DNA of 64,000 bases, from NCBI GenBank assembly GCA_964445525.1, contig CAYULA010000011.1, forward strand, positions 1 to 64,000. Direction: 5' to 3'. The notes below the pieces were generated by a model. The model did not search any database, was not told the origin of the DNA, and saw nothing but the letters and a program-made list of their open reading frames with translations. A program made the position numbers and the translations under genes. Positions 8,947 to 17,855 of this stretch are shown here, piece by piece (positions within the stretch are counted from its first letter, which is position 1; each line of letters begins with the position of its first letter). Source of the DNA: Penumbrarchaeum sp964445525. Its GTDB lineage: Archaea; Thermoplasmatota; Penumbrarchaeia; Penumbrarchaeales; Penumbrarchaeaceae.

Positions 8947-10129
8947 GACCCGTCCTCTCTTCAATTTTTCTGAGTCTCCTGTAAAGTCTTCCATATCCTT
9001 CCACCACCTGCGCCGCCCCAATTTTAACCAGCTCTCCGTTTATGAATATCCTGTTCTTTAAAAAAACCGATTTCAATCCCGTATCGGGATCGTCCTCAAC
9101 CGATACAGCTCTGCCGATCACGTATCTTTTATAATAATCAAGTACCTTTGAGCGATCAATTACCGCTATTCCGCCAACATCTATCTTTTCTCCATTTTCC
9201 AGCCGTAATGATAGGCCTTCATCAACTCCAATAACCTTTTTCAGATCAATTTTCTTTTGATACTCCCTGGGAGGAGATGCATTTCTGATCCTTGGAAAAT
9301 AGCGGGCATCCCAATCAGGTATGTTCTGATCGGTCAAATCGATGATTTTCAAATTGATGTTGGCTAATTTTTCCGTTATCTGTTTCAAGAATTCCCCGTT
9401 CAGCTCATAACCTATCCCGAAGCGTTGCAGTTCTTCGGCGGCCCCGATTGTGGTTCCGCTTCCCAAAAATGGGTCCAGAACAGTATCATCTTTGAAAGTG
9501 AACATCTTAATGAGTCTACGAGGGAGCTCTTCGGGAAACATCGCTTCATGGTGGACCTGCCTCGCACCCGCAAAATTCCAGTGAGATATGTGAAATTGTT
9601 TCCATTCCTCCTTTGTCATCTTGGAGGCTTCCTTCAGTTTTTTATCCACCTTTCTTGTCTTTCCGGGTTTCTTAAAGACAAGTATATGCTCATAGTCTAT
9701 CTCCACTATCCCGTTGGGCGGATAGGGATAGGAACCCATCACAACCGCACCGCCGGATGTGTTCATCGTGGTCTTTTTTCTCCAGATAACGGATCCCATG
9801 AAATCGGCACCAAGCATTTCAAGCTGGGATATGATCTCGGAGTGGAGGGGTATTACCTTGTACCTGCCATATATCGAAGCTCTGGCGAACTGATCGCCTA
9901 TGTTGATGCAGATCCTCCTTCCGGGTTGAAGTACTCTGATGCATTCTTTCCAGACAAGATACAAATCTTTCAGATAGGAATGAAGGTCCTGTCCGTGACC
10001 TATCTGATCCACTGTTCCATAATCCTTGATGTGCCAGTAAGGAGGGGATGTAACCACCAGATCGATGGAACAATCATCAATTTCCGAGAGGTCCCTGGAA
10101 TCTCCGATATAAACAAGGTATTCCTTCAC
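8936..10129 (-). CDS. Solitary DNA methyltransferase (SPPYW type) with nuclease-like C-terminal domain
   Basis: Predicted S-adenosylmethionine-dependent amino-methyltransferase acting on DNA. The catalytic motif IV TSPPYW is at residues 27-32 and the AdoMet motif DPFLGSGTT at 219-227, so the order is IV before I (beta class). SPPY[W] is typical of N4-cytosine enzymes, though N6-adenine cannot be excluded. A conserved HWNF-type target segment lies near 183. Residues ~295-380 form an extra domain with LENGEKIDVGGIAV, a YYKRYVIGRAVSV stretch and FINGELVKIGAAQV. To my eye these resemble the OB-fold of SNase-like proteins, although the catalytic residues are not obvious. No restriction endonuclease is next to it, so it looks like an orphan methyltransferase. 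Confidence 0.85.
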   Translation of the reverse strand: MKEYLVYIGDSRDLSEIDDCSIDLVVTSPPYWHIKDYGTVDQIGHGQDLHSYLKDLYLVWKECIRVLQPGRRICINIGDQFARASIYGRYKVIPLHSEIISQLEMLGADFMGSVIWRKKTTMNTSGGAVVMGSYPYPPNGIVEIDYEHILVFKKPGKTRKVDKKLKEASKMTKEEWKQFHISHWNFAGARQVHHEAMFPEELPRRLIKMFTFKDDTVLDPFLGSGTTIGAAEELQRFGIGYELNGEFLKQITEKLANINLKIIDLTDQNIPDWDARYFPRIRNASPPREYQKKIDLKKVIGVDEGLSLRLENGEKIDVGGIAVIDRSKVLDYYKRYVIGRAVSVEDDPDTGLKSVFLKNRIFINGELVKIGAAQVVEGYGRLYRRLRKIEERTGLNH

Positions 10130-10156
10130 GATGCTTGAATCATGATCGGTTTATAT

Positions 10157-12976
10157 CTAACTTGGTATTTTCAATGAATCGAGGAGTTTCCTGGCTTTTC
10201 TTTTCCCCTGCTCGAAACCCCCTTCTCTTGCCAATCTATAAGCTTTTCTGAGGAGCATTCTTTTCTCTTTTTCATCCATATATTTCTTCCTTGACCATTT
10301 TATAAGAAGAATAACCTGGGGATGGACCTCGTCATAGAGCGATGCGGAGGGAAGTGCCGTCTCGTAAACCATATCCAGCCAAACCCTACCCTTCACCTCC
10401 CTTGCGATCCTGTCAAGCCGCTTCACCTCATCAAGGAAAGCGTCGCTGCTCAGCCTTACAGCACACCAGTTCAGATATGTTCTCAGATCCCTCCTGGCCT
10501 TTCTTTCCTCACCTTCTACCATGGATTTGAAATAGGTAATGGCAAGCGCGATGGTGCGGTCATCAGCCTCCAGATCCGAGATGGACCTTTTATAAAAGAA
10601 TCGGGATCTTCTGTGTATCTGACCGATCACTCCATCAAGTACCTTTATCGCTTTTTTCTTATCACCCTTTTTCATGAGCGGGACCATTATTCTTTCAAGG
10701 CATTCCCACATCGATCTCTTGTCATTGATATCCTGATAACCCGATATGCATGACACAAGGACCTCGATCCCCTCATCCCTGTTTCCCGATTCCAATTCCA
10801 ACTCTGACAGCTTAACCATCGCCTCCAGTTCCAGATTCTTGGCTCCGGTTGATTCAGCTTCAAGTCTGGCCCTCTCGAATAAGGATCCGGCCTTTTTCAT
10901 TTCCCCCCGAATCCTCTGAATATTACCCATATTGATATGAACATAGGAAAGCCCCTTCCTGTCGGTTCTGGCTCTAAGGATCTTCTCCGAATCGGTGAAA
11001 AAATCCATGGCCCTGTTAAGTTCACCTCTGTCCAGATAGGCCACACCGAGATTGTTCAAGGCCTTTGCCTCGCCCAGTGAATCTCCGGTGCTCCTCATCA
11101 CCTCCAGACTCTCCTTGTAGCTCTTGATAGCTTTTTCGGAGATCCCCTCGAGGCGTGCCAGTTCTCCGAACCGGTCAAGAACTCTCGACATCGTTTTGTT
11201 CCACTGTTTCCCTCCTCCTGAACGAATTTCGGTGTCACAGACCTTTTTCGCTTTTGATAGCATATCGGTGGCAGACGGAAGATCGTCTCTCAGGAGAGCT
11301 GTTTCGAAGCCTATCAGGAATAGGTTTACATTCTCCTCGGCTTCCAGTTCATTCTCCTTCAACGATTCAGCCATCTCCCATACCTGCTGATATCCTCTGG
11401 ATGCCAGATATTCTCCGTATCTCATGAGATATGAACGGAAGGTTTTTGATCTTCCTGCAAGAGAGGAAAAATAAAGGGTTTCCATCAGGTCAAGGTCCGA
11501 TCCCTTCCTTGAAAAATAATCAAGGGCTTTTTGAGAGAGTGCCTTTATTTCCGAAGGATTGAGCTTGTTTTGAATCGGTTCCTTCAGTATCTCGTGAAGG
11601 AAGCATGTTCCATCCGGGTATTCAACCAGAAGCATTCTGTCTATCAGGCCCTTGACGGTTTTTTCGCCAAGACCCTCCAGGACATTGAAGGCTTGAGGGT
11701 ACACCGGTATCCTGAGAAGAGAGGCGAGCTTTACAATCCTCCATTCCGAATCGGTAAGGTGGGACACCATTTCCTCCTGAATAAAACGATCCAGGGAGAA
11801 GCGTGCATCCCTGAAATTCAATGAACCGGAAATCAGGTAAAGCTGCAAAGCCAGGGGATTTCCGCAGGTGATCTCGTAGATCTTATCGAAATCATCCCCG
11901 GGAATTTCCCTGGATGTGACCATCTGTCTTGCATCCTCCCTGTTCAGTCCTTCCAATTCGAGCTCCAGCAGACCCGGCCTAAGGGCCAATTCCGTTCTGT
12001 TGTAAATACGTGGTCGAATCCTCGAAGAGAAGTAAATCTTCACATTGTGGTTTTCCTCCATCACGGTTTCTTTTATTGCTGTCAACAAATCCAGAAGTGG
12101 TTCTGAAGCTTTGTGGAGGTCCTCGAAAACGAGTATCGCACCTGTTCGTGAAAGATCATTTACGGCCGCCCTTGCCGCGTCATATAGATCCATCCGCCCT
12201 TCGGATGTCATATAGGAGAGTAATCCTTCGGCTCCGAAATCCCTGATCCGAAGTGAGAGCTCGTTAAGAAAGTTACTTGGACCCATGTAGGTGTTGCACG
12301 AGGTCCATATGACCTTTTCAGAACCAACCGTGTCGATAAACCTGGAAAGGAGGGAGGTCTTGCCCTGTCCCGCTATTGATATAACGGAGATCAATTTGCT
12401 CTCCTTGTTTCTCAAGGATTCTTCCAGGAAAAGTATCTCCTCTTCCCTGCCGAAGAATTCCTTGACCCTGGGCCTGGTCCTTCCGGATCCTGGGGCAGTT
12501 TTACCTCCCAATCCGACAGCACCCATGTCAAGTTCGTTTCCGGTTATGAAACCAGATAACATCTCGTAGATGGCTACTTTTCTCTCCAGTATCTTGGAGA
12601 CATTTCTTCTGGCATTTTTTAGGGGCCATTCCTCTATGGAGCCTTCAACAGTCCTGACAGTGAGATATTTCTCATCCAAACCCCTTATCATGGCATCAGT
12701 GAATTCGTTTCCCTTTTCGTTGAGAAAATATATCCGTCGCCTCCTCTTCTGATTCTTTACATGGGATGACCTGTGGCTCAATAAACCCTTTGACTCCAAC
12801 TCCGTAATTGCCCTGGATACATGATTCTGCCTGGCGGCCAGCTCTTTGGCCATTCCTCCCTGGGACATTGCTTCCGGCACGGTATAATCCTCTCTGTATC
12901 TGTCATACTGCTTAAGAAGCAGGAGAATGCGGTTTTCGAGGGTAATCCTCTTAAGATAAGATCTACGCTTCCTCAT
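10157..12976 (-). CDS. HTH-STAND NTPase-TPR transcriptional regulator
   Basis: 939 residues resembling signal-integrating regulators of the MalT/STAND kind. Residues ~10-100 form a winged helix (MAKELAARQNHVSRAITELESKG, MarR-like). There is a linker with ERKVAIYEMLSG, and FFGREEEI near 175 introduces the NTPase. The P-loop SIAGQGKTSLL is at ~200-210 and the Walker B-like AILVFEDLHKA near 290. The C-terminal half is TPR (ALNNLGVAYLDRGELNRAM and similar). The start ATG follows a plain upstream region; a TATA-like element (TAATTATACC) lies about 60 bases upstream, in the region shared with the divergent exported protein. Target genes and ligand are unknown. Confidence 0.85.
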   Translation of the reverse strand: MRKRRSYLKRITLENRILLLLKQYDRYREDYTVPEAMSQGGMAKELAARQNHVSRAITELESKGLLSHRSSHVKNQKRRRRIYFLNEKGNEFTDAMIRGLDEKYLTVRTVEGSIEEWPLKNARRNVSKILERKVAIYEMLSGFITGNELDMGAVGLGGKTAPGSGRTRPRVKEFFGREEEILFLEESLRNKESKLISVISIAGQGKTSLLSRFIDTVGSEKVIWTSCNTYMGPSNFLNELSLRIRDFGAEGLLSYMTSEGRMDLYDAARAAVNDLSRTGAILVFEDLHKASEPLLDLLTAIKETVMEENHNVKIYFSSRIRPRIYNRTELALRPGLLELELEGLNREDARQMVTSREIPGDDFDKIYEITCGNPLALQLYLISGSLNFRDARFSLDRFIQEEMVSHLTDSEWRIVKLASLLRIPVYPQAFNVLEGLGEKTVKGLIDRMLLVEYPDGTCFLHEILKEPIQNKLNPSEIKALSQKALDYFSRKGSDLDLMETLYFSSLAGRSKTFRSYLMRYGEYLASRGYQQVWEMAESLKENELEAEENVNLFLIGFETALLRDDLPSATDMLSKAKKVCDTEIRSGGGKQWNKTMSRVLDRFGELARLEGISEKAIKSYKESLEVMRSTGDSLGEAKALNNLGVAYLDRGELNRAMDFFTDSEKILRARTDRKGLSYVHINMGNIQRIRGEMKKAGSLFERARLEAESTGAKNLELEAMVKLSELELESGNRDEGIEVLVSCISGYQDINDKRSMWECLERIMVPLMKKGDKKKAIKVLDGVIGQIHRRSRFFYKRSISDLEADDRTIALAITYFKSMVEGEERKARRDLRTYLNWCAVRLSSDAFLDEVKRLDRIAREVKGRVWLDMVYETALPSASLYDEVHPQVILLIKWSRKKYMDEKEKRMLLRKAYRLAREGGFEQGKRKARKLLDSLKIPS

Positions 12977-13051
12977 CTTATTATCAACACCTTATGATTA
13001 CCTGGACTAATAAGTTTTCAATTTCTTCCTGGTATAATTAGTTGATTTTGG

Positions 13052-13059
13052 TATAAAAG
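13052..13059 (+). promoter_or_regulatory. TATA box (TATAAAAG) of the exported-protein gene
   Basis: TATAAAAG lies about 45 bases before the GTG at 13099 and 70 before the ATG at 13123. A transcript start near 13080 would suit the GTG start. It sits in the 122-base divergent region shared with the STAND regulator. Confidence 0.5.
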
Positions 13060-13098
13060 ACGGCAAAGGTTCTCATAGGTTCCAAAATTCACGATGTT

Positions 13099-14991
13099 GT
13101 GGGTAATAGTTCGTTCGTGAATATGGCTGTACTGTCGCTGTTGGTATTTTCCTTTTTTTCCGTTATTCAGTTCACAGAGAATTCCTTTGCAGCCGATAAT
13201 AATGGACCAGAACTATCCCTCGGCGGTGTGGACCCTGATTGGGGGAATACCTCAACTCACTTCACTTTCTTTGTAACCTATTCACATCCGGATGGCATCA
13301 TACCGGACAATGTCTTGCTGATTATCGAGGATTCATCATTCGTCATGAAAACGCTTGGGGAGGACCATACCAAAGGTGTTTTGTATGAGGTTTCAACCAG
13401 GCTGGATGAAGGGGATCATGATTATTATTTCATCACAGCAGCCGAGGGAGTGACTGTCAGGTTTCCCGCAGGAAGGGAGATGCAGGTGTCGGTGGAAGAA
13501 AGGGATTTCATGATCCTAGGTGAAAGCAGCGCTTACCTCGATCCCGAAAAAGGAGAACACTTCTACACATTCCACACCATATACAGAGATACAAGAGGGT
13601 TGGAACCCGACCTGATACAGGTAAGAATCGATGGTGTATCTTACAATATGACAGGAGACGGTGATGACTGGTCCGTTGGGGTGAATTTTACATTCAGCTT
13701 GAAATTGGAACCCGGCGACCACAGATATTATTTCTTCGCATCCCACCAGGGAGGCTCCATTCAGGACCCATGGGACCCGGGAACATTTCACTGGATCTTC
13801 ATCGAACCCGAGATTCCCCTTGTTATTGTGGATCAGGGACATAATATCTCGGAAAACGGAATATGCCGTTTCTGGTTGGAATTAAGAGAGGGAAGTGCCG
13901 AACCCGTGGATGTGAAGCTTTTCTTGGACGACAGTATTTTCGATCTCAACAGAACCATCTTACCGAACAGAACAAGGCACGAGGTCCGAATACCGGTTTC
14001 TCATGGAACACACCTTTACCACTATCTCATAGTTTGGGATTGGGACCAGAAGAGGTATCCGTTTTCGGGGGAGATGAGCTTTTCCCGGGAGGATGAAGAT
14101 GAAGACGCCGGAGAAAGGATCCCGCCAAAGGCAAAGGCGAGTATAAACATAAAGGGATCCATCTCAACATTCGATGCCTCTCTTTCCACCGATCCTGACG
14201 GTTCGATAGTGGGATATATTTGGGAAATTGATGGTGTGCCGTATCTCGGGATTAATCTAACGATCCGGATCGAAAACGGTTACCATTACGGGAAGCTCAC
14301 CATATCCGACAATGAGGGATATACCGATGTTTATCCTTTCGATTTTTGGGTTTTCAATGAAAGTATACTGGAAGATGAAGGAAGGGTTCTGGGATATTTC
14401 CGTGTTGAAGATACCTTGGCCGCCAAACGGTTGTCAGCAAATACGGATCTTGAGATCAGATCCCATTGGACCGAGGATGCGAATCCGGAATTCACTATCG
14501 AAAGCGGGGAATCGGTATCCGGACTTGTGATAATCGATCTTCCCTGCCAAATGCTTTCATGCCTTAACAGCAGCAGACCGGTTGTGATTATCGATGGTTC
14601 CATGATACCCGAGAAGAAAATAGCTGATCTTCTTGATCCGAGGGGAGATTCCGAAATGGCAGCTTTTCTCTTCAAGGATGGATATATCCAGATCGTATTG
14701 CATCTGAATCTAAATAAATCCACTTCCTTGAAATTAGTTTCACAAGTGAAAGAAGAGGGTGAGGACAATGAGGTGTCGGGTATCGCCTTATACATAGCAG
14801 GCGGGATTGTATTCACGATCATCTTCGTTCTTTTTTTCGTTTCAGGTTTTATCCTGATAAGAGCCAGGGTTGCCGATGGACCCAAGAATCCTCATGAGGA
14901 TTTCATAATATCCAGAGGAGGCATACTGTCCAACGGAAACGGAACCGGAAGAAAGAAGAAAGTAGAGTGGGAGGCATATCTGGAAGAGTAG
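13099..14991 (+). CDS. Exported, C-terminally membrane-anchored protein with PKD-like domain
   Basis: Unknown function. The N-terminus is a signal peptide (MAVLSLLVFSFFSVIQF) ending near AADNNG. The start is either the GTG at 13099 or the ATG at 13123, and the signal core is the same. The ectodomain has at least two related segments with paired aromatic and DxxxGxHxYYF patterns (DEGDHDYYFITA and EPGDHRYYFFAS), found in many archaeal and bacterial surface proteins. A PKD-type domain follows (STFDASLSTDPDGSIVGYIWEIDG). A single transmembrane helix near residue 575-600 precedes a short basic cytoplasmic tail. It ends just before a strong hairpin at 15002. Confidence 0.8.
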   Translation: MGNSSFVNMAVLSLLVFSFFSVIQFTENSFAADNNGPELSLGGVDPDWGNTSTHFTFFVTYSHPDGIIPDNVLLIIEDSSFVMKTLGEDHTKGVLYEVSTRLDEGDHDYYFITAAEGVTVRFPAGREMQVSVEERDFMILGESSAYLDPEKGEHFYTFHTIYRDTRGLEPDLIQVRIDGVSYNMTGDGDDWSVGVNFTFSLKLEPGDHRYYFFASHQGGSIQDPWDPGTFHWIFIEPEIPLVIVDQGHNISENGICRFWLELREGSAEPVDVKLFLDDSIFDLNRTILPNRTRHEVRIPVSHGTHLYHYLIVWDWDQKRYPFSGEMSFSREDEDEDAGERIPPKAKASINIKGSISTFDASLSTDPDGSIVGYIWEIDGVPYLGINLTIRIENGYHYGKLTISDNEGYTDVYPFDFWVFNESILEDEGRVLGYFRVEDTLAAKRLSANTDLEIRSHWTEDANPEFTIESGESVSGLVIIDLPCQMLSCLNSSRPVVIIDGSMIPEKKIADLLDPRGDSEMAAFLFKDGYIQIVLHLNLNKSTSLKLVSQVKEEGEDNEVSGIALYIAGGIVFTIIFVLFFVSGFILIRARVADGPKNPHEDFIISRGGILSNGNGTGRKKKVEWEAYLEE

Positions 14992-15001
14992 TTGAGGAGA
15001 A

Positions 15002-15036
15002 GGTGTGAGCGGTTCGCATCCGCTCACACCACATTT
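15002..15036. terminator. Hairpin between convergent genes, with T-run
   Basis: A perfect 11-base inverted repeat (GGTGTGAGCGG / CCGCTCACACC, 15002-15012 and 15020-15030) has a 7-base loop and is followed by ACATTTTTC on the plus strand. It lies between the stops of the convergent genes ending at 14991 and 15038. It could terminate the plus-strand gene and, being symmetric, may also slow readthrough from the other side. It is the clearest stem-loop I found outside genes. Confidence 0.65.
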
Positions 15037-15037
15037 T

Positions 15038-15676
15038 TCAATCATTTCTTTTAAAAGATCGATGAACAAGATAGAATGCAGGTCCGATCAGTGGTATCGC
15101 AATGCTCAGGATCGGGATATCTATCGATTTCTTACCGGAATATTTACCGTTGAAAAATACTGCCATTGGGAGGAGGAGTAAAAGAATAATGAAATCGAAG
15201 GTCATTATATGGACGGATCTGTCATTCAAGAACAATCTCCAGTAATCAGATGGATTTCCCAATATCAAACCAAACATCAACAACAAGATGATCATTGCCA
15301 AAATGGAAACCGATACGATTCTTCCTCCAAGGACCTTGAGAAATCTTCCACCCTTTTTCGAATCCTTTCTCTTTCCCGGACCGAATATGAAATATGGCAG
15401 CAGCGCGAAAGCACCGGACATGAAAGACAATACCACGAACGGCCAGGAGGGCAGTTTCCTCACTCTTCCAATAGGAAGCATCAGGACCGCCATCATCATC
15501 GGAATCACTCCCATCAGATTGAAAACGGATACGAGAAGAGGGTCCTTGTCCGTTATGTTTCCCTTTGCCATCTCGACAAGGGCCATTCCATTCTCGTAGG
15601 GTACAGGAGCAAGGATAAATGAATAGATGAGGAGAATCAACCAGGTTAGGGCAAGCAGTATTCTGAAAATTTTCAT
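15038..15676 (-). CDS. Polytopic membrane protein of unknown function
   Basis: 212 residues with about six hydrophobic helices: one at the N-terminus (ILLALTWLILLIYSFIL), a central pair around a basic loop (GPGKRKDSKKGGR), and two to three more, ending in a basic tail (HRSFKRND). No catalytic motif is apparent and I do not recognise the family. It is transcribed toward the hairpin at 15002 and lies beside, but is not clearly co-transcribed with, the small Cys-rich gene at 15724. Confidence 0.7.
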   Translation of the reverse strand: MKIFRILLALTWLILLIYSFILAPVPYENGMALVEMAKGNITDKDPLLVSVFNLMGVIPMMMAVLMLPIGRVRKLPSWPFVVLSFMSGAFALLPYFIFGPGKRKDSKKGGRFLKVLGGRIVSVSILAMIILLLMFGLILGNPSDYWRLFLNDRSVHIMTFDFIILLLLLPMAVFFNGKYSGKKSIDIPILSIAIPLIGPAFYLVHRSFKRND

Positions 15677-15723
15677 AATGGAACCAATGTGTTATTGTTT
15701 GAATAATTCTTCCCGAAATCGTA

Positions 15724-15912
15724 TTACCTCGAGGTCCTTAGATAGTTCTCCACGGTTCTATCGTAGGTGGCTTCCGCTTCTGCAGTGAAATAACAGGCGG
15801 GTAGTTCTCCCGCTTTTCTGTGATGCTCGATACACTCACAGCACTTTCCCTTCCTGCTGCATGGATAGGTGCAGTTGCACCTTTCGAGATTGGCTTCTAT
15901 GCTGCATTCCAT
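15724..15912 (-). CDS. Small Cys-rich protein, DUF6485-like
   Basis: 62 residues starting MECSIEANLERCNCTYPCSR with seven or more cysteines in C-x5-CxC-x3-C and KCCEC arrangements. This matches my memory of the DUF6485 family, found in archaea and anaerobic bacteria. It probably binds a metal or Fe-S cluster; no function is established. The ATG at 15912 has no strong Shine-Dalgarno. Confidence 0.75.
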   Translation of the reverse strand: MECSIEANLERCNCTYPCSRKGKCCECIEHHRKAGELPACYFTAEAEATYDRTVENYLRTSR

Positions 15913-16019
15913 GAGAGGTGATACGAGACAATCTAGATATTGATTATCCTATTTATCACAGGGAAGAAACCGTGCCCTAATATTTTTTAATAGGTAGGGA
16001 TGTAGAATATTCGATCAAG

Positions 16020-16184
16020 ATGACCGGTCAAGAGGATGAGTTCGAGATAATGGGAAAGAAAATTACCGTACCGCAACCCCCGGACCCACCGAAATTTCCC
16101 TGGGAAGGAGTTAAAGAAAAAACCGCAAAGCCGAAAAGGCCCGTCAGAAGGTTTGTGAGAAGAAAGAGTCAGAAGTGGGATTAG
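16020..16184 (+). CDS. Putative 54-residue basic/proline-rich small protein
   Basis: The ORF begins MTGQEDEFEIMGKKIT, has a proline cluster (PQPPDPPKFPW) and ends with a strongly basic tail (RRFVRRKSQKWD). An A/T-rich TATTTTTTAATAG element about 35 bases upstream would give a leaderless transcript, and the next gene starts 21 bases after its stop in the same direction. I know no homolog. The orderly acidic-proline-basic layout suggests it is real. Confidence 0.45.
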   Translation: MTGQEDEFEIMGKKITVPQPPDPPKFPWEGVKEKTAKPKRPVRRFVRRKSQKWD

Positions 16185-16205
16185 CAATGAGTCCGATTCC
16201 CCATC

Positions 16206-16733
16206 ATGATCAGGAAAAGAGTGGTGGCTGTAATCGGATCGGGAACAATTAACGAGAACAATCCTTCCTATTCATTGGCCATGGATATAGGCAAGGCTAT
16301 TGTTGACAGAGGCATGAGGGTCCTTACGGGTGGATTGGGAGGAGTGATGGAGGCGGCAATGAAAGGCGGAAGGGCCTCAAAAAATTATACGGAGGGGGAT
16401 ACCATCGGGATTCTGCCGGGGCTGGATCATTCCGATGCGAACGATTTTGCAGATATTGTGATACCCACCGGTTTGGGAATTGCCAGGAACATGATAGTGA
16501 CAAACGCTGACGGAGTCATTGCCGTGGGCGGAGGATCCGGTACTCTTTCCGAGATGGCATTCTCCTGGCAGAAGGGACGGCCGATCGTTGCATTGAAGGT
16601 TCCTGGCTGGAGCGGCGAACTGGCGGGAAAAAGAATAGATGAAAAGGGAAGATACTCCCGAATAATACCGGCTGAGGACCCCGGGGAGGCTGTCGACTCG
16701 CTCGTTCTTCTTATGCGGGATAAGGATATCTAG
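16206..16733 (+). CDS. LOG-like (TIGR00725-type) Rossmann protein
   Basis: 175 residues of the SLOG/LOG family, which includes cytokinin-activating nucleotide phosphoribohydrolases and molybdenum-cofactor carrier-like proteins. Motifs are VVAVIGSG at the N-terminus, VLTGGLGGVMEAA, IGILPGLD, PTGLGIARNMI and IAVGGGSGTLSE, the last two forming the nucleotide-binding pocket. The PGGRGTxxE motif of true LOG enzymes is replaced by VGGGSGTLSE, as in the TIGR00725 subgroup, so a phosphoribohydrolase activity should not be assumed. It runs closely upstream of the DsrE-like gene. Confidence 0.85.
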   Translation: MIRKRVVAVIGSGTINENNPSYSLAMDIGKAIVDRGMRVLTGGLGGVMEAAMKGGRASKNYTEGDTIGILPGLDHSDANDFADIVIPTGLGIARNMIVTNADGVIAVGGGSGTLSEMAFSWQKGRPIVALKVPGWSGELAGKRIDEKGRYSRIIPAEDPGEAVDSLVLLMRDKDI

Positions 16734-16762
16734 ATGGATACCATACCCGATCCAGTGATAAT

Positions 16763-17113
16763 ATGAACAGGAAGATTGCGATGTTTGCCTTCAACGGCGA
16801 TCCCATGTGTTTCATTCATGTTCTTCTGAACACCCTGGATATGGATGAAAAAGGATTCGATGTGGCCTTGGTTATTGAGGGAAGCGCAACCAAACTCGTA
16901 CCGGAGATAAGCAGGGACGGACACCCTCTCAATAAACTCTATATGAAGGTCAAGGAAGCGGGCCTCATAAATTGTGTCTGCAGGGCATGCGCCAACAAGA
17001 TGGAGGTGCTGGAAAGGGTTGAGAATGAAAAACTTCCCGTATGCGGACCGATGTCCGGCCATCCTTCGATGGCCGATTACATCAATGAAGGTTATGATGT
17101 GATCTCTTTTTGA
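16763..17113 (+). CDS. DsrE-like small protein
   Basis: 116 residues of the DsrE/DsrF-like fold, judged from the N-terminal IAMFAFNGDPMCFIHVLLNTLD segment and a Cys-containing loop (NCVCRACANKM). Relatives take part in sulfur relay or are of unknown role. The cysteines CVCRAC are good candidates for a sulfur or metal site. It starts 30 bases after the LOG-like gene on the same strand, so the two are probably co-transcribed. The specific pathway cannot be told. Confidence 0.7.
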   Translation: MNRKIAMFAFNGDPMCFIHVLLNTLDMDEKGFDVALVIEGSATKLVPEISRDGHPLNKLYMKVKEAGLINCVCRACANKMEVLERVENEKLPVCGPMSGHPSMADYINEGYDVISF

Positions 17114-17151
17114 ACATATCATTTACATTGGATCTATTTCTCTACAGACAT

Positions 17152-17161
17152 CTATATATAG
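17152..17161 (+). promoter_or_regulatory. TATA box (CTATATATAG) before the CDP-alcohol phosphotransferase
   Basis: CTATATATAG is centred about 33 bases before the ATG at 17189. It is a near-ideal archaeal TATA box at the distance typical of leaderless or near-leaderless mRNAs. Confidence 0.6.
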
Positions 17162-17188
17162 ATACGGAACCTTGAATCCTGGGGTTCA

Positions 17189-17776
17189 ATGATCCAGAAG
17201 TGGGAATACATCACTGTTCCTAATGCCCTTTCTATCTCACGTATCGTATTCCTTCCCTTTCTGATTCTTCTTTTGATGATGGAAGAGAAAACAATTTTTC
17301 TTTTTCTGTACGTGGTCATAGGATCCACGGATATGTTCGACGGTATGATCGCGAGGAAATTCAACCTCAAAAGCGAGATAGGAAAGACCCTTGACTCTGT
17401 GGCAGATCTTGTCTTCTATCTGGGATCACTATTTTTCATATTCATTCTGTTCGAACATGTGGTATATGAAAATACCATATTTCTTCTGGTATTTTTCATA
17501 TTCTTCTCCATGTCTTTTATGATCAGCATCCTAAGGTTCGGCAAACCCATACTCATGCACACCCAGCTTCTCAGGCTGAATGCTGTACTTGTATACCTGC
17601 TGGTTATCTTTTCATTCGTTTTCGATACAACATATATGGGCACGCTCATACTTTTCATCTACTACGTGGCTTTCACGGAAGAGATCGTCATCTTCCTAAA
17701 GTATGATGATTTCGACCGGGACGCACGATCCATCTTCCATATAATGAGGGGGAAGCCGGAAAAGGAAAAGAGATAA
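17189..17776 (+). CDS. CDP-alcohol phosphatidyltransferase family membrane enzyme
   Basis: Makes a phospholipid by displacing CMP from a CDP-lipid with an alcohol or sugar phosphate. The diagnostic motif D-x2-DG-x2-AR-x8-G-x3-D-x3-D is intact (D48, D51-G52, A55-R56, G65, D69, D73) in a polytopic ~195-residue protein with about five to six membrane helices. In archaea the donor would be CDP-archaeol. Whether the acceptor is glycerol phosphate, inositol phosphate or serine cannot be decided from the sequence. It is preceded by its own TATA box and is probably monocistronic. Confidence 0.88.
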   Translation: MIQKWEYITVPNALSISRIVFLPFLILLLMMEEKTIFLFLYVVIGSTDMFDGMIARKFNLKSEIGKTLDSVADLVFYLGSLFFIFILFEHVVYENTIFLLVFFIFFSMSFMISILRFGKPILMHTQLLRLNAVLVYLLVIFSFVFDTTYMGTLILFIYYVAFTEEIVIFLKYDDFDRDARSIFHIMRGKPEKEKR

Positions 17777-17855
17777 TATTGATCCCACATGTGAAAGAAT
17801 CGGTCTTATACCGGACAGATTTTATAGATGTGAAAAGGAATGTCCGGGGGATAAG

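Noticed and set aside
9425..10138. 237-codon plus-strand ORF opposite the methyltransferase
   Set aside because: It lies entirely opposite the intact TSPPYW/FLGSGTT gene and shows no recognisable motif.
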